NCBI RefSeq assembly: GCF_000010665.1
Contig: NC_012796.1
Span: 4,488,001-4,552,000, forward strand
Reading direction: 5' to 3'
Length of the DNA stretch: 64,000 nucleotides
Source: Solidesulfovibrio magneticus RS-1
GTDB taxonomy: Bacteria; Desulfobacterota; Desulfovibrionia; Desulfovibrionales; Desulfovibrionaceae
Part shown: piece after piece, positions 42,788 through 50,784 of the stretch
Layout: each line of letters begins with the position of its first letter
Position numbering within the stretch: position 1 is the first letter of the stretch
Program-made: the position numbers and the translations under genes
Notes under the pieces: model-generated
Told to the model about the DNA's origin: nothing
What the model saw: the letters and a program-made list of their open reading frames with translations, nothing else
Database searches by the model: none

Positions 42788-44052
42788 GATCCGCTCCCTT
42801 TGCCGGCCGGGTCTTTTTTAGCCCGGGCCGGTTTTTTCGGCGCATCCGGAGCCGGTCCCCGGCCAGGGGGAGCAGCGGCGGCGACGGGCGCGACAGGCAC
42901 GTAGACCGGCAGGTTGGCCGGCACGATGAGCGGCGATTTGGCGGTCATGACCGCGTATTCGACGATGTTGCGCAGTTCGCGGACATTGCCGGGATAGGGA
43001 TACTCGGCCAGCACGCTCATGGCTTCCGGGGAAAAGCCCCGGACGTTTTTCTTGAAGCGCTCGGCAAAGCGCTCGGCGAAATAGGCCAAAAGGAAGGGCA
43101 GGTCCTCGCCGCGCTGCCGCAGGGGCGGCAGGTCCAGGCGCATGGCGCTTAAATGGTTGTAAAAGCCCGGATCGAGCAGGCCCTTGTCGGCCAGCTCGTC
43201 GGGGTTGCGCTGGGTGGCAAAGAGCAGGCGCACGTCGATGGGCTGGGGGGCCTTTGCCCCAAGGGGCACGACGGCCCCGGTCTCCAGGAAGGCGGCCAGC
43301 TTTTTTTGCAAGGACAAGGGCGCGTCGGACAGTTCGGGGAAGAAGATGCTGCCCCCGGCCGCCTCGGCGAACCGACCGCGAATCTCCTCCAGCCCGGCAC
43401 CTTCCTGGGCGGCCCGGCCAAAGAGTTCGGCTTCCAGCAGATCGGCCGGCATGAACCCGAGGTTCATGCGCAAAAACGGTCGTTTGGCCCGCAGCGAGGT
43501 TTCGTGGACGCACTCGGCGATGAGGTCCTTGCCCGTGCCGGTCTCGCCGACGAGGAGCACGGGCCGATCGGAACGGGCGAACTCCGGCAGCGTGGCCAGG
43601 ATGTGCTCCATGGCCGCGCTCTTGCCTATAAGCGCCCCTTTTCCGGATTTCCGCGTCGCCATGCCGTCCGCTCCCTGCTCGACCAGCTCTTCCACGAAGT
43701 CCATGCGGTACAGGGTGTTGCCATCCCGGTCGGGCACGCATCTGGTGTGCAGCCGCACCGGTATCCTTCGCCGTCCCCGGTTGACGATGTCGGTGACAAG
43801 CGACTGCTCGCAGCCGCCCTGGCGCAGGTGGGGGCAATCCCTTCCGCAGGTGGCCGTGCGCAGCACGTGCCGGCAGGGAAGCCCCCGAGCCTCGTCCAGC
43901 GTGAAACCCGTCAACCGTTGCAGCAGGAGGTTTACGTGCACCACCTTGCCGTCCCCGTCGTACACCGCCGCCCCCATGGGCAGGGCGTCCAGGAACCCCG
44001 GCAGGTCAACCATCCCTGCGGCAATCAGATCCGCCTTGTCCGTCGCTGTCAC
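42784..44052 (-). CDS. Degenerate sigma-54 activator-like protein (Cys-rich PAS + AAA+, no GAFTGA, no HTH)
   Basis: A 422-aa protein. The PAS domain (about 15-125) carries four cysteines (C60, C69, C73, C81; CRHVLRTATCGRDCPH), a possible metal or redox site. The AAA+ core keeps Walker A (GETGTGKD, 169-176) but Walker B reads GSIFFPELS where active relatives have LFLDE. The GAFTGA loop is replaced by GRAAQEGAGLEEI. The C-terminus is an Ala/Pro/Lys tail without a Fis-type helix-turn-helix. It should not remodel sigma-54 holoenzyme. It starts at GTG, preceded by GGAGGAGGGAGC. Confidence 0.85.
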   Translation of the reverse strand: MTATDKADLIAAGMVDLPGFLDALPMGAAVYDGDGKVVHVNLLLQRLTGFTLDEARGLPCRHVLRTATCGRDCPHLRQGGCEQSLVTDIVNRGRRRIPVRLHTRCVPDRDGNTLYRMDFVEELVEQGADGMATRKSGKGALIGKSAAMEHILATLPEFARSDRPVLLVGETGTGKDLIAECVHETSLRAKRPFLRMNLGFMPADLLEAELFGRAAQEGAGLEEIRGRFAEAAGGSIFFPELSDAPLSLQKKLAAFLETGAVVPLGAKAPQPIDVRLLFATQRNPDELADKGLLDPGFYNHLSAMRLDLPPLRQRGEDLPFLLAYFAERFAERFKKNVRGFSPEAMSVLAEYPYPGNVRELRNIVEYAVMTAKSPLIVPANLPVYVPVAPVAAAAPPGRGPAPDAPKKPARAKKDPAGKGSGS

Positions 44053-44139
44053 GCTCCCTCCTCCATGCCGCGGCGATCCGCGCCCGTGATGCTTTCACTT
44101 GTAGTCGAACCGCCGGGCGCATGGAAGGGAGTTTGCCGC

Positions 44140-44559
44140 CTAGTGCCCGCCGCTGCCCACCACGCCCGAGGCGGCCACGAGCAGGACCACGATCTCCAGG
44201 ATGGCGATGACGGCGAAGATCGGTTCCTTTTTCTTGAAGTAGGCGCCGACCAGGGGAAGGTAGCACAGGATGGTCATGCCGGCCAAAAGCACGATGCCGG
44301 CGAAGTTGATGAAGTCGCCCTTGCCGATGAGCTTGAACCACCCCCAGCCGGTGGGCACGTTGCCCTGGGCCAGGTAGGTCTTGACCGGCTGGGACCACAG
44401 CTGGGTCACGGTGTCCAGGGGCACGTGGGGCGTGAGCACGCCCAGCACGTACAAGAGGTAGGTGGCGGCCATGAGCGCCAGGGAACCCCAGCAGCCGTAG
44501 AAGAGCATGTTGGAGTAGACGATCTGCTCGGGGGGGGTCTGGGTCGTATCGGTGGTCAT
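44140..44559 (-). CDS. Small membrane protein (DUF1634-like) beside the TauE/SafE exporter
   Basis: A 139-aa protein with three TM segments (about 20-42, 84-105, 113-135) and a soluble loop LTPHVPLDTVTQLWSQPVKTYLAQGNVPTGWGW between the first two. Size, topology and position next to a TauE/SafE gene resemble DUF1634 partner proteins, but sequence identity to that family is not clear by eye. It lies 64 bases after the exporter gene on the same strand. GGAGAAGAACA precedes the ATG. Confidence 0.7.
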   Translation of the reverse strand: MTTDTTQTPPEQIVYSNMLFYGCWGSLALMAATYLLYVLGVLTPHVPLDTVTQLWSQPVKTYLAQGNVPTGWGWFKLIGKGDFINFAGIVLLAGMTILCYLPLVGAYFKKKEPIFAVIAILEIVVLLVAASGVVGSGGH

Positions 44560-44623
44560 TGTTCTTCTCCGTATCTCGCGTGTGCGTGTCGGTAATGTTC
44601 GATCTGCGGCAAAACGCGGCCGA

Positions 44624-45595
44624 TCAGCCGATGCCCAGGCCCTTTAACAGCGCCTTGGCTCCGGAGAAGAGCAGCACGCCGATGACCATGTAGCGGATGA
44701 ACTTGGGCTTGGCCTTGGCGAGCAAGCGCACGCCGACAAAGGAGCCGAACATGAGGCCGACGATGGAGGGAATGGCCATGAGCGGAATGACGCAGCCCTG
44801 GTTCAGGTAGACCCAGGCGGCCGAGGTATCGGTGATGGAGAGCAGGAACTTGGAGGTGCCGACAGCGACCTTGAGCGGCACGCCCATCATGAGGTTGAGC
44901 ACCGGGACGTTGGCCCAGCCCGCGCCCAGGCCGAACATGCCGGCCATGACGCCGATGACGATGAACATGAGCAGGCCCGGCAGGGTACGGTGGGTCTTCC
45001 AGGCGTATTCCTTGCCCGAGGAAGCATCGAAGTAGACGCCGTTCATGCCCAGGGCGATGCCCAGAGCGTCGGGATTTTTCACCTCAGGCACGGCCACGTT
45101 TTTCGACTTGAGGATGAGGATGGCGATGAAAAGGATGGTGCTGCCCAGGGCGATCTGCACGACGTTGGTCGGCAGGGCCAGGCCGATCATGGCCCCGACG
45201 ATGGCGCAGGAGGAGGCGATAAGCGCCACGGGCAAGGCCAGGCGCAACGAGGCCAGGTTGCGCTTGAGCAGACCCGGTCCGGCGGCCAGCGCGCCGGCCA
45301 GGGCCACCATCAGGCCCGCGCCGCGCACGAAGTCGAGGTGGAAGGGGAAAAAGCCGCTGACCAACGGCACGTAGAGCACGCCGCCGCCAACGCCGGCCAG
45401 CACCGCGATGATGCCCAGGATAAAGCAGAAAAACAGCAGGATAAGCGGCCACATCCACCACGGACCGGACGCGCCGGCCTGGTTGAGGGCGTCGGCCACG
45501 ACCGCGTCGTTCTGGGCCGCCAGGGCGTAGACCGCGACGAGCAGGGCGGCCGCGAGGACCGGCAGGCCCGCTTTGAAGAAAATTTGCCGTTTCAT
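44624..45595 (-). CDS. TauE/SafE family anion (sulfite/sulfonate) exporter
   Basis: A 323-aa inner-membrane protein with about eight TM helices. The family motif GVGGGVLYVPLVSGFF lies in the first half and its counterpart GLGAGWANVPVLNLMMGVPLKVAVGTSKFLLS in the second, reflecting the internal duplication. Relatives export sulfite, sulfoacetate or other organic anions. The MKRQIFF start has GAGAGGATC upstream. It heads the nine-gene minus-strand series and is divergent from an active sigma-54 activator. A candidate sigma-54 promoter lies about 120 bases upstream. Confidence 0.88.
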   Translation of the reverse strand: MKRQIFFKAGLPVLAAALLVAVYALAAQNDAVVADALNQAGASGPWWMWPLILLFFCFILGIIAVLAGVGGGVLYVPLVSGFFPFHLDFVRGAGLMVALAGALAAGPGLLKRNLASLRLALPVALIASSCAIVGAMIGLALPTNVVQIALGSTILFIAILILKSKNVAVPEVKNPDALGIALGMNGVYFDASSGKEYAWKTHRTLPGLLMFIVIGVMAGMFGLGAGWANVPVLNLMMGVPLKVAVGTSKFLLSITDTSAAWVYLNQGCVIPLMAIPSIVGLMFGSFVGVRLLAKAKPKFIRYMVIGVLLFSGAKALLKGLGIG

Positions 45596-45710
45596 GATCC
45601 TCTCGTTCTCCTTTTCCGGGTGAAGTGGTGTCGCCGCGCCGTCGGCTCCGGGACGGTCCGTGGCCAGGGTCCGCCGTTGCCTGGCGAACCGTTTGTTGCC
45701 CCCCTTCTTA

Positions 45711-45725
45711 TCAAGGATTGTGCCT
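45711..45725 (-). promoter_or_regulatory. Candidate sigma-54 (-24/-12) promoter of the exporter-signalling operon
   Basis: Read on the minus strand: AGGCAC-AATCC-TTGA. GG and G are separated by the required 10 bases. Against the consensus TGGCAC-N5-TTGC there are two mismatches (first T and last C). The AT-rich stretch just upstream could serve as an IHF bend, with the palindromic sites beyond it. Confidence 0.55.
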
Positions 45726-45777
45726 TTTCGAATTAGCAATAAAATCAGTGTATTAATCATTATTCAGCGGCAACGAA

Positions 45778-45814
45778 CGGCAAACATTCGCCGCCCGGCG
45801 GCAAATTTTTGCCG
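45778..45814. promoter_or_regulatory. Tandem palindromic activator sites (UAS)
   Basis: CGGCAAA-TT-TTTGCCG (45799-45814) is a perfect inverted repeat. CGGCAAA-CA-TTCGCCG (45778-45793) is the same site with one mismatch. Their centres are 21 bp apart, two helical turns, as expected for cooperative binding of a dimeric activator. They lie about 60-100 bp upstream of the candidate sigma-54 promoter. Confidence 0.65.
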
Positions 45815-45898
45815 TTGTCATTTTTCGGCCTATAGCGCATTCTCCGGCCGTCCCCCTGCTCCACCCTGTTGGCAACGTCCTGACGGCGGCAAGAAAAC

Positions 45899-46936
45899 AT
45901 GATCGATTCCAGCATGTTACTTGGCGGCAAATTTTTGCCGCTCGACGCCGACGATCCCGTCGCCGCCGGCCAGCCCCTGCCCGAGGCCGAATTCCTCTTT
46001 TGTTCCGCCGAAATGCAGGCCGTCTACGACCTCGCCACCCAGATCGCCCCGTCCGACGCCTGCGTGCTCATCTCCGGCGAAACCGGCACCGGCAAGGAAC
46101 TGCTGGCCCAGTGCATCCACAACCTCAGCCGGCGGCGCAAAAAACCCTTTGTTCCGGTCAACTGCGGGGTGCTCAAGGGGGAACTGTTCGCCGACAAGTT
46201 CTTCGGCCACGAAGCCGGCGCGTTCACCGGCGCGGCCAAGGCCCAGCGCGGCATCTTCGAAATGGCCGGCGACGGGACGCTGTTTCTCGACGAGGTGGGG
46301 GAGATACCCGGCATCAACCAGGTGGATTTCCTGCGGGTGCTCGAAGAACGGGCCTTTCGACGGCTCGGCGGCGAAAAACAGATCCGGTTCGCCGCCCGCA
46401 TCGTGGCCGCCACCAACCGCGCCCTGCCCGAAATGGTGCGCCAGGGCACGTTCCGGGCCGATCTGTACTACCGCCTAAACGTCGTGCCCCTGGTCCTGCC
46501 GCCGCTGCGGCAACGCAGCGGCGACATCGCCTATCTGGCCGAATATTTCCTGTCCATCTACCGCCAACGCTACCACAAGCCCGGCCTGCGCTTCACCGAA
46601 ACGGCGCTCGCCGAACTGACCGCCCACGACTGGCCCGGCAACGTGCGCGAACTCAAAAACCTCATCGAACGCCTGGCGCTTTTGTGCCGCGAAGGAGCCA
46701 TCGACGCGGCCGATCTGCCCGAGGACATGCGCCTTGGCGGCGAGGTCGCGCCGCGCGGCGCCCACTCCGATGCCCCCGTCACACTGGAAGAAGCCGTGCG
46801 CCAGGCCAAGACCCAGGCCATCCTGCGGGCCTTTGCCGCAAGCGGCGGCGACAAGGCCCGCACCGCCGAGATCCTCGACATCAGCCCCCGCACCCTGCGC
46901 CATTTGGTGCGCGAACTGGGCATTCGGCGGGATTAG
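45899..46936 (+). CDS. Minimal sigma-54-dependent transcriptional activator (AAA+ and Fis HTH only)
   Basis: A 345-aa enhancer-binding protein without an N-terminal receiver or PAS domain, like PspF. Walker A is GETGTGKE (60-67), GAFTGA is intact at about 106-111, Walker B is GTLFLDEVGEI, and sensor/arginine-finger segments include ATNRALPEM and FRADLYYRLNV. The C-terminal Fis-type HTH is KARTAEILDISPRTLRHLVRELGI. Lacking a sensor domain, it may be controlled by another protein, possibly from the divergent operon. A palindrome identical to the upstream sites lies within codons 9-15. Confidence 0.94.
   Translation: MIDSSMLLGGKFLPLDADDPVAAGQPLPEAEFLFCSAEMQAVYDLATQIAPSDACVLISGETGTGKELLAQCIHNLSRRRKKPFVPVNCGVLKGELFADKFFGHEAGAFTGAAKAQRGIFEMAGDGTLFLDEVGEIPGINQVDFLRVLEERAFRRLGGEKQIRFAARIVAATNRALPEMVRQGTFRADLYYRLNVVPLVLPPLRQRSGDIAYLAEYFLSIYRQRYHKPGLRFTETALAELTAHDWPGNVRELKNLIERLALLCREGAIDAADLPEDMRLGGEVAPRGAHSDAPVTLEEAVRQAKTQAILRAFAASGGDKARTAEILDISPRTLRHLVRELGIRRD
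45924..45941. promoter_or_regulatory. Third copy of the palindromic site, inside the activator coding region
   Basis: GCGGCAAA-TT-TTTGCCGC is a perfect inverted repeat within the first codons of the activator gene (encoding GGKFLP). It is identical in core to 45799-45814, and the centres are 126 bp apart. A site here would let the protein repress its own gene or loop DNA. Confidence 0.6.
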
Positions 46937-47551
46937 GGGAGAGATAACAAGGCGAAGAGTGCCTCCGGCGGCCGGGGGCCTGAGGCCCCCGGACCCCCCA
47001 AATGGGGTAAAAGGGGCGGCCTGCACTCTCCGCAGCGGCGACGCGCAACGCATCGTCGCACCGCGCCCCTCAGATAGACTACAAAAGCCCTCTTTACCGG
47101 TATGAAACCCGGACACAATCCAGGCTGACGACTGCTTTTACCTGGCCTCCAGCGATGTCCATTGACAGCCTCCGGCCATTCGCCCTATCAACAATAAGTC
47201 GTCGAAATTTTCTGCAACGGCGCAGCAGGAACGACCCGCAAGGGCCGTACGTTTTGCTTGGACTACATGCCAGTTTTCATGATACTTTTCGCGATTCCAG
47301 GCGGCTGTACTATTTTTTGTCTCAACTCGTAAAAACAATAAGAACATTGCACACGTTTATTGTGCCGTAATATGGACTTCATGACGCCATGGCGTCGCTG
47401 AAAAACCACAAGCCTCTGGCAAAGCATTACCGTCACCTTTTAAGCGGGTGGCTATTGACGCTCCTAGCCTCCCCACAGGACAGAATTCAGAACGAGACAA
47501 AGGCAGATTTGTCGTTACTAATATAACTGTAAGATACGAAATGGAGTCGTC
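46937..47551. other. 615-bp gap: hairpin element E, then AT-rich DNA without a convincing gene
   Basis: After copy E (46960-46999) the sequence becomes AT-rich from about 47150. A short palindrome, GACGCCATGGCGTC, lies at 47383-47396. TGGCAAAGCATTAC near 47417 loosely resembles a -24/-12 promoter, but the match is weak. Short ORFs on both strands have no family, ribosome site or codon bias. The gap ends with the ribosome site of the CsgG-like gene. Confidence 0.6.
46960..46999 (+). repeat. Hairpin element copy E (3' of the sigma-54 activator)
   Basis: TGCCTCCGGCGG, then arms CCGGGGGCCT and AGGCCCCCGG around a central G, then ACCCCCC-AAAT-GGGG as a second small hairpin. It begins 24 bases after the stop codon, in the orientation of the gene. 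Confidence 0.8.
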
Positions 47552-48832
47552 ATGAAACGATCTGGCATTCTTGGGGCGGTTTTATCGCTGGTGCTGCTGT
47601 CAGGCTGCGTGGGGGCCGGAAAGAAAGCCACGGAGCTGGCCGATCAGGCCCTCTACAAGCCCGTGGAATACGAAAACGCCGCCGCACCCGGGCCGGAAGT
47701 GGTGGTGTTGCCCGGCAAGATCAAGAGCAGCAATTACGCCTTCGTTCAAAAGGTGACGTCCAACAACCTGCGCGATTTCGCCGAAATCGAACTGTCCAAG
47801 GACAATTTCGTCGTCCTCGACCGAGCCGACTCCCAACCGTTTTTCCAGGAAATCGCCCTGGCCGCCAACCTTGGCGACGCCGACGCCCTCAAGGTTTTTC
47901 GCAAAGGCAAGTTCAAGGCCGCCCGCTGGCTGCTCACCTTCAACATCCTCAAGGCCGAACCCACGGTCTACGTCACCAAGGGGTTTGACGGCGAAACCGC
48001 CGGAGCGGCCATCGAATTGATCGCGCTTATTGCCAACAAAGGCGAGAAAAGCTCCTTGGGCTCCATGGTCGGCAAGACCGTGGCCTCGGCCAAGGCGGCC
48101 GACACCTCGGCCATCTGGCTCGTCGGCCTGCAATACAAAATCGTGGATGCCTCAACCGGCCAGCAAATGGCCCAAGGCTACATTGAGGACAAGATGGAAG
48201 CCACGACCTCCATGAACTCGTTTCTAGGGGCCACCAACCAGCAATCCACCTCCATCACCCTGGACACCATGGCCCAGCGCCTGATCCAAAAGGCCGTGGC
48301 CGAAATCGACAAGCAGCACAAAGGCCAGGCCCCGGCCGCTGAACCGGCCGACGGCAAGAAGCGCAAGAAGGTCCCGGAACCGACGGTCAGTCCCAAGAAA
48401 GAAAAGACCATTCTTGCGGAATACAAGAAAAAAATCGACGAACAAAAACAGGACCAGGACAAGGAAGAAGCCGTCACGGCTCTACGCCTGCACAACGACG
48501 GCTACGCCAACCTCAATCAGGAAGCCGTGCTCGGCACCCTCGCCAAAGAGCACCACGACAAATTCCATAAAAAATATGACAAGGCCTTCGCCATCGCCCA
48601 ATCCTCTCCCCGGTGGCGCGACAAACTCAAGATCGACATGGCCGGAGTGAACTGCGAACTCGTCGAATACAAAGGCAACACCTGCAAAGTCAAAGCCGTG
48701 GGGGACTATACCGTCACCGCCAGCGGCAAGACCAAGACCTACCACAAGGAAGAAGTCGTCGAACTGGCCAAGGAAGACGGCCAGTGGAAGGTGGCCGTCT
48801 GGACGGACGCCGACGACAAGGAAGTGCAGTAA
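47552..48832 (+). CDS. CsgG-like lipoprotein with C-terminal NTF2-like domain
   Basis: A 426-aa exported protein. The lipobox LVLLSGC puts the anchor Cys near residue 19. Residues about 45-245 resemble CsgG-type outer-membrane assembly lipoproteins (FVVLDRADSQPFFQEIALAANLG, AARWLLTFNILKAEP, AIWLVGLQYKIVDASTGQQMAQGYIEDKME). A Lys/Glu-rich coiled linker (about 255-310) leads to an NTF2/SnoaL-like domain (about 315-426, ending in WKVAVWTD). The N-terminal two thirds are paralogous to the protein at 52953-53708, sharing YTQKVTSNN/FVQKVTSNN and GYIEDKME. GGAG lies 7 bases before the ATG. Confidence 0.8.
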   Translation: MKRSGILGAVLSLVLLSGCVGAGKKATELADQALYKPVEYENAAAPGPEVVVLPGKIKSSNYAFVQKVTSNNLRDFAEIELSKDNFVVLDRADSQPFFQEIALAANLGDADALKVFRKGKFKAARWLLTFNILKAEPTVYVTKGFDGETAGAAIELIALIANKGEKSSLGSMVGKTVASAKAADTSAIWLVGLQYKIVDASTGQQMAQGYIEDKMEATTSMNSFLGATNQQSTSITLDTMAQRLIQKAVAEIDKQHKGQAPAAEPADGKKRKKVPEPTVSPKKEKTILAEYKKKIDEQKQDQDKEEAVTALRLHNDGYANLNQEAVLGTLAKEHHDKFHKKYDKAFAIAQSSPRWRDKLKIDMAGVNCELVEYKGNTCKVKAVGDYTVTASGKTKTYHKEEVVELAKEDGQWKVAVWTDADDKEVQ

Positions 48833-48945
48833 CGGCATTGGCCGGCCCGGGCGACGCCTGTCCCCGGGCCGCCCCTCGACGCCGAGGCATTGTTTTTCAC
48901 TGCCCGTTCGTGGCATGTCCGCATGACGCCCACGCCGGTCCGGCC

Positions 48946-48990
48946 GGCGCGCCCCTCGCCCCGGCCGGCGGCCGGGGCGAGGGGCGCGCC
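48946..48990. other. Perfect 21-bp-stem hairpin upstream of the FecR-domain gene
   Basis: Bases 48946-48966 and 48970-48990 are perfectly complementary around a 3-base GGC loop. The stem is almost all G/C. No T-run follows on either strand, so it is unlikely to be a simple terminator. It ends 38 bases before the FecR start codon, so it would be in that gene's leader. Confidence 0.75.
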
Positions 48991-49028
48991 GCAAGACGCG
49001 GGGCAACCCCGAAAAGGAGGCGGCGCTT

Positions 49029-49892
49029 ATGCGATACGCCCTGCTTGCGACAACCTTGGCCGTCCTTGGCGGCCTGCTGTTTTCCCCCCTGGCCGCCCGG
49101 GCCGACGACACGCCCCCTTCCCAGTCCCAGGGTCCGGCCCCAGCCGCGCCGACTCCCACCACTGCGCCGGCCGACGCGCCAAGCGCTCCTGCTCCGGCCG
49201 ACGCCCCAGCCGCGCCGCCCGCCGCTGACGCCGGCCCGCCCAAAGCCGGCGAACTCACCGAAGCCAAGGGGCAAATCCGGGCCAAACGCGGGGCCGACCC
49301 CGAACGCACCCTGGCCCAGGGCAATCCCGTCTACGCCGAGGACGACCTGGCCACCGGCCCCGAAGACAAGGGCCGCGTCACCTTCGCCGACGGCTCAAGC
49401 CTGGACATCGGCCCGGACAGCCGGGTGCTCCTGGCCGACTTCGTGTACGATCCAGCCAACCTCGACGCCTCCAAACAAGCCATCCGCATGGCCAAGGGCA
49501 TGTTCCGCTACGTCTCGGGCAAGGTCGTGCAAAACGACCCCGCCCGTCTGCGCCTGGAATCGCCGCTGGCCGTCATCGGCATCCGGGGCACCACCCTGGA
49601 CCACAAGATCGTGACCGAAGTGAAAACCGTCAAAGGCGTGCGAACCGAGACGGTCAAGGATGAACTCCACGCCCTGCGCGCCACCAAGCAAAGCCAGGTG
49701 GTGGTGGACCAGCATGGCCTCAAATCCGTGCTGACCAAGCCCGACCAGGCCGTGTTCCTGCGCCCCAAACTCCCAGGCTCGGTGCGGGCGCTCACGGACC
49801 AGGAAAAAGCGGAATTCGCCACCATCCCGCCCACCCCCGCGCCCTTCGACCCCCGCCCCGGCCGAGGCGGCTTCGTCGGCGGCGGGAGTTAA
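49029..49892 (+). CDS. Secreted FecR-domain protein
   Basis: A 287-aa protein. A signal peptide (1-25) and a Pro/Ala-rich spacer (about 26-72) precede a FecR domain (about 75-185): GRVTFADGSSLDIGPDSRVLLADFVYDP, then MAKGMFRYVSG, then LESPLAVIGIRGTT. In this context FecR domains are periplasmic structural or sensing modules rather than sigma-factor regulators; no ECF sigma gene is nearby. The Gly-rich C-terminus is unstructured. AAGGAGG lies 7 bases before the ATG. FecR-domain genes often accompany CHASE2 cyclases, as here. Confidence 0.88.
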   Translation: MRYALLATTLAVLGGLLFSPLAARADDTPPSQSQGPAPAAPTPTTAPADAPSAPAPADAPAAPPAADAGPPKAGELTEAKGQIRAKRGADPERTLAQGNPVYAEDDLATGPEDKGRVTFADGSSLDIGPDSRVLLADFVYDPANLDASKQAIRMAKGMFRYVSGKVVQNDPARLRLESPLAVIGIRGTTLDHKIVTEVKTVKGVRTETVKDELHALRATKQSQVVVDQHGLKSVLTKPDQAVFLRPKLPGSVRALTDQEKAEFATIPPTPAPFDPRPGRGGFVGGGS

Positions 49893-50784
49893 TGGGGAAG
49901 AGAATAAGAGTGCCTCCGGCGGCCGGGGGGATGATCCCCCCGGACCCCTGCAATGGGGAAAGCGGGGAACGGGCATCGGCGGGCAAGCAGGCCGGCGCGG
50001 TTGCTGCGGCTTGGTTGCGGCGCGGTCTTCAGGAACGTGCGCCTCAAACCCAAGCAATACGCTGTCCCAGAGCCATTGCGGCGGAGGCTTTCCGGTTTTC
50101 TACGCCGCAATGCCGACGGCTGTGCTTTACAACTCCACGGCGCTGCAAGCTATGCCTTGCCTTTTTCAGGCCGAAACTAGCGTCTGCCGCGATTCCTCCT
50201 GGCGTTCTGCCCACAAACGCCAATACGTATCAAGCACAAGTCCACGGCGTATTCTGGGCGAGACCCCAAATTCCCCGTCTCCACGCCTTTTGTTGACCGC
50301 AATGGTCCGACGCTTTGCACACAGCAAGTTTCCATATACACTATCCTGACATTCTCCAAGCCAGGAGACGCGCCGGTCTGCGGCGCAGTATTGACGCCGG
50401 CCGGCGCAGCCGCCATGCTGCGTCCATGCTGCGGTCCGCTCCCGCCGGCCGACAGCCGCGCCATGACGGACCAAGCGGCTCGCCTGGCGGCGTTGGCAAC
50501 TGACGCAGCGGCCGAACAACGATTTCAGGAAATGTCGGCAGTCTTCTCTCCTATCCGAAAACGGCATTTCCAACAGTGCTGGGCCGCGCGCCGCGCAGTG
50601 AAACGGCCCCAGGCCCGGCCAGGGCTGCCCTGAAGCGGACGCGCGACAAGGCCGCGGCAAATGCGTCGTTCCACTGGCCTTGGCGGCATATGTTGTGCTA
50701 TCCGTTTCACAGGCGGATACTTGGACCGAAGCGGATTTTTTCCGCCAAACCCCAACGCGGCCCTCCACGCAAAGGGACTTCACC
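49893..50784. other. 892-bp gap: hairpin element F, then no convincing gene
   Basis: Copy F occupies 49911-49950. From about 49960 to 50780 all frames hold only short or antisense ORFs lacking ribosome sites, domains or GC3 bias. Composition drops between about 50040 and 50360. It may contain the promoter of the next gene or decayed coding sequence; nothing is supported well enough to name. Confidence 0.55.
49911..49950 (+). repeat. Hairpin element copy F (3' of the FecR gene)
   Basis: TGCCTCCGGCGG, then arms CCGGGGGGAT and ATCCCCCCGG around a central G, then ACCCCTGCAATGGGG as a second hairpin. Same compensatory variant as copy D. It begins 19 bases after the stop, in the gene's orientation. 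Confidence 0.8.

Larger units (their letters stand above)
45596..45898. other. Divergent control region between the exporter operon and its activator
   Basis: This 303-bp gap holds a -24/-12 type promoter on the minus strand (45711-45725), an AT-rich bend region (about 45728-45765) and two adjacent palindromes (45778-45814). No ORF is convincing within it. Confidence 0.7.

Noticed and set aside
41093-42904. 603-aa plus-strand open frame opposite the Cache kinase
   Set aside because: It is a shadow of the sensor kinase and NifX-like genes. Its composition is His/Gly/Val/Gln-rich, typical of antisense frames in GC-rich DNA.
45899-46936. Response-regulator class for the divergent sigma-54 activator
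   Set aside because: There is no receiver domain. The protein begins about 30 residues before the AAA+ core, so it is a minimal activator.
47155-47370. 71-aa ORF in the gap before the CsgG-like gene
   Set aside because: No ribosome site, no codon bias and no family. Equally long ORFs exist on the opposite strand of the same AT-rich stretch.
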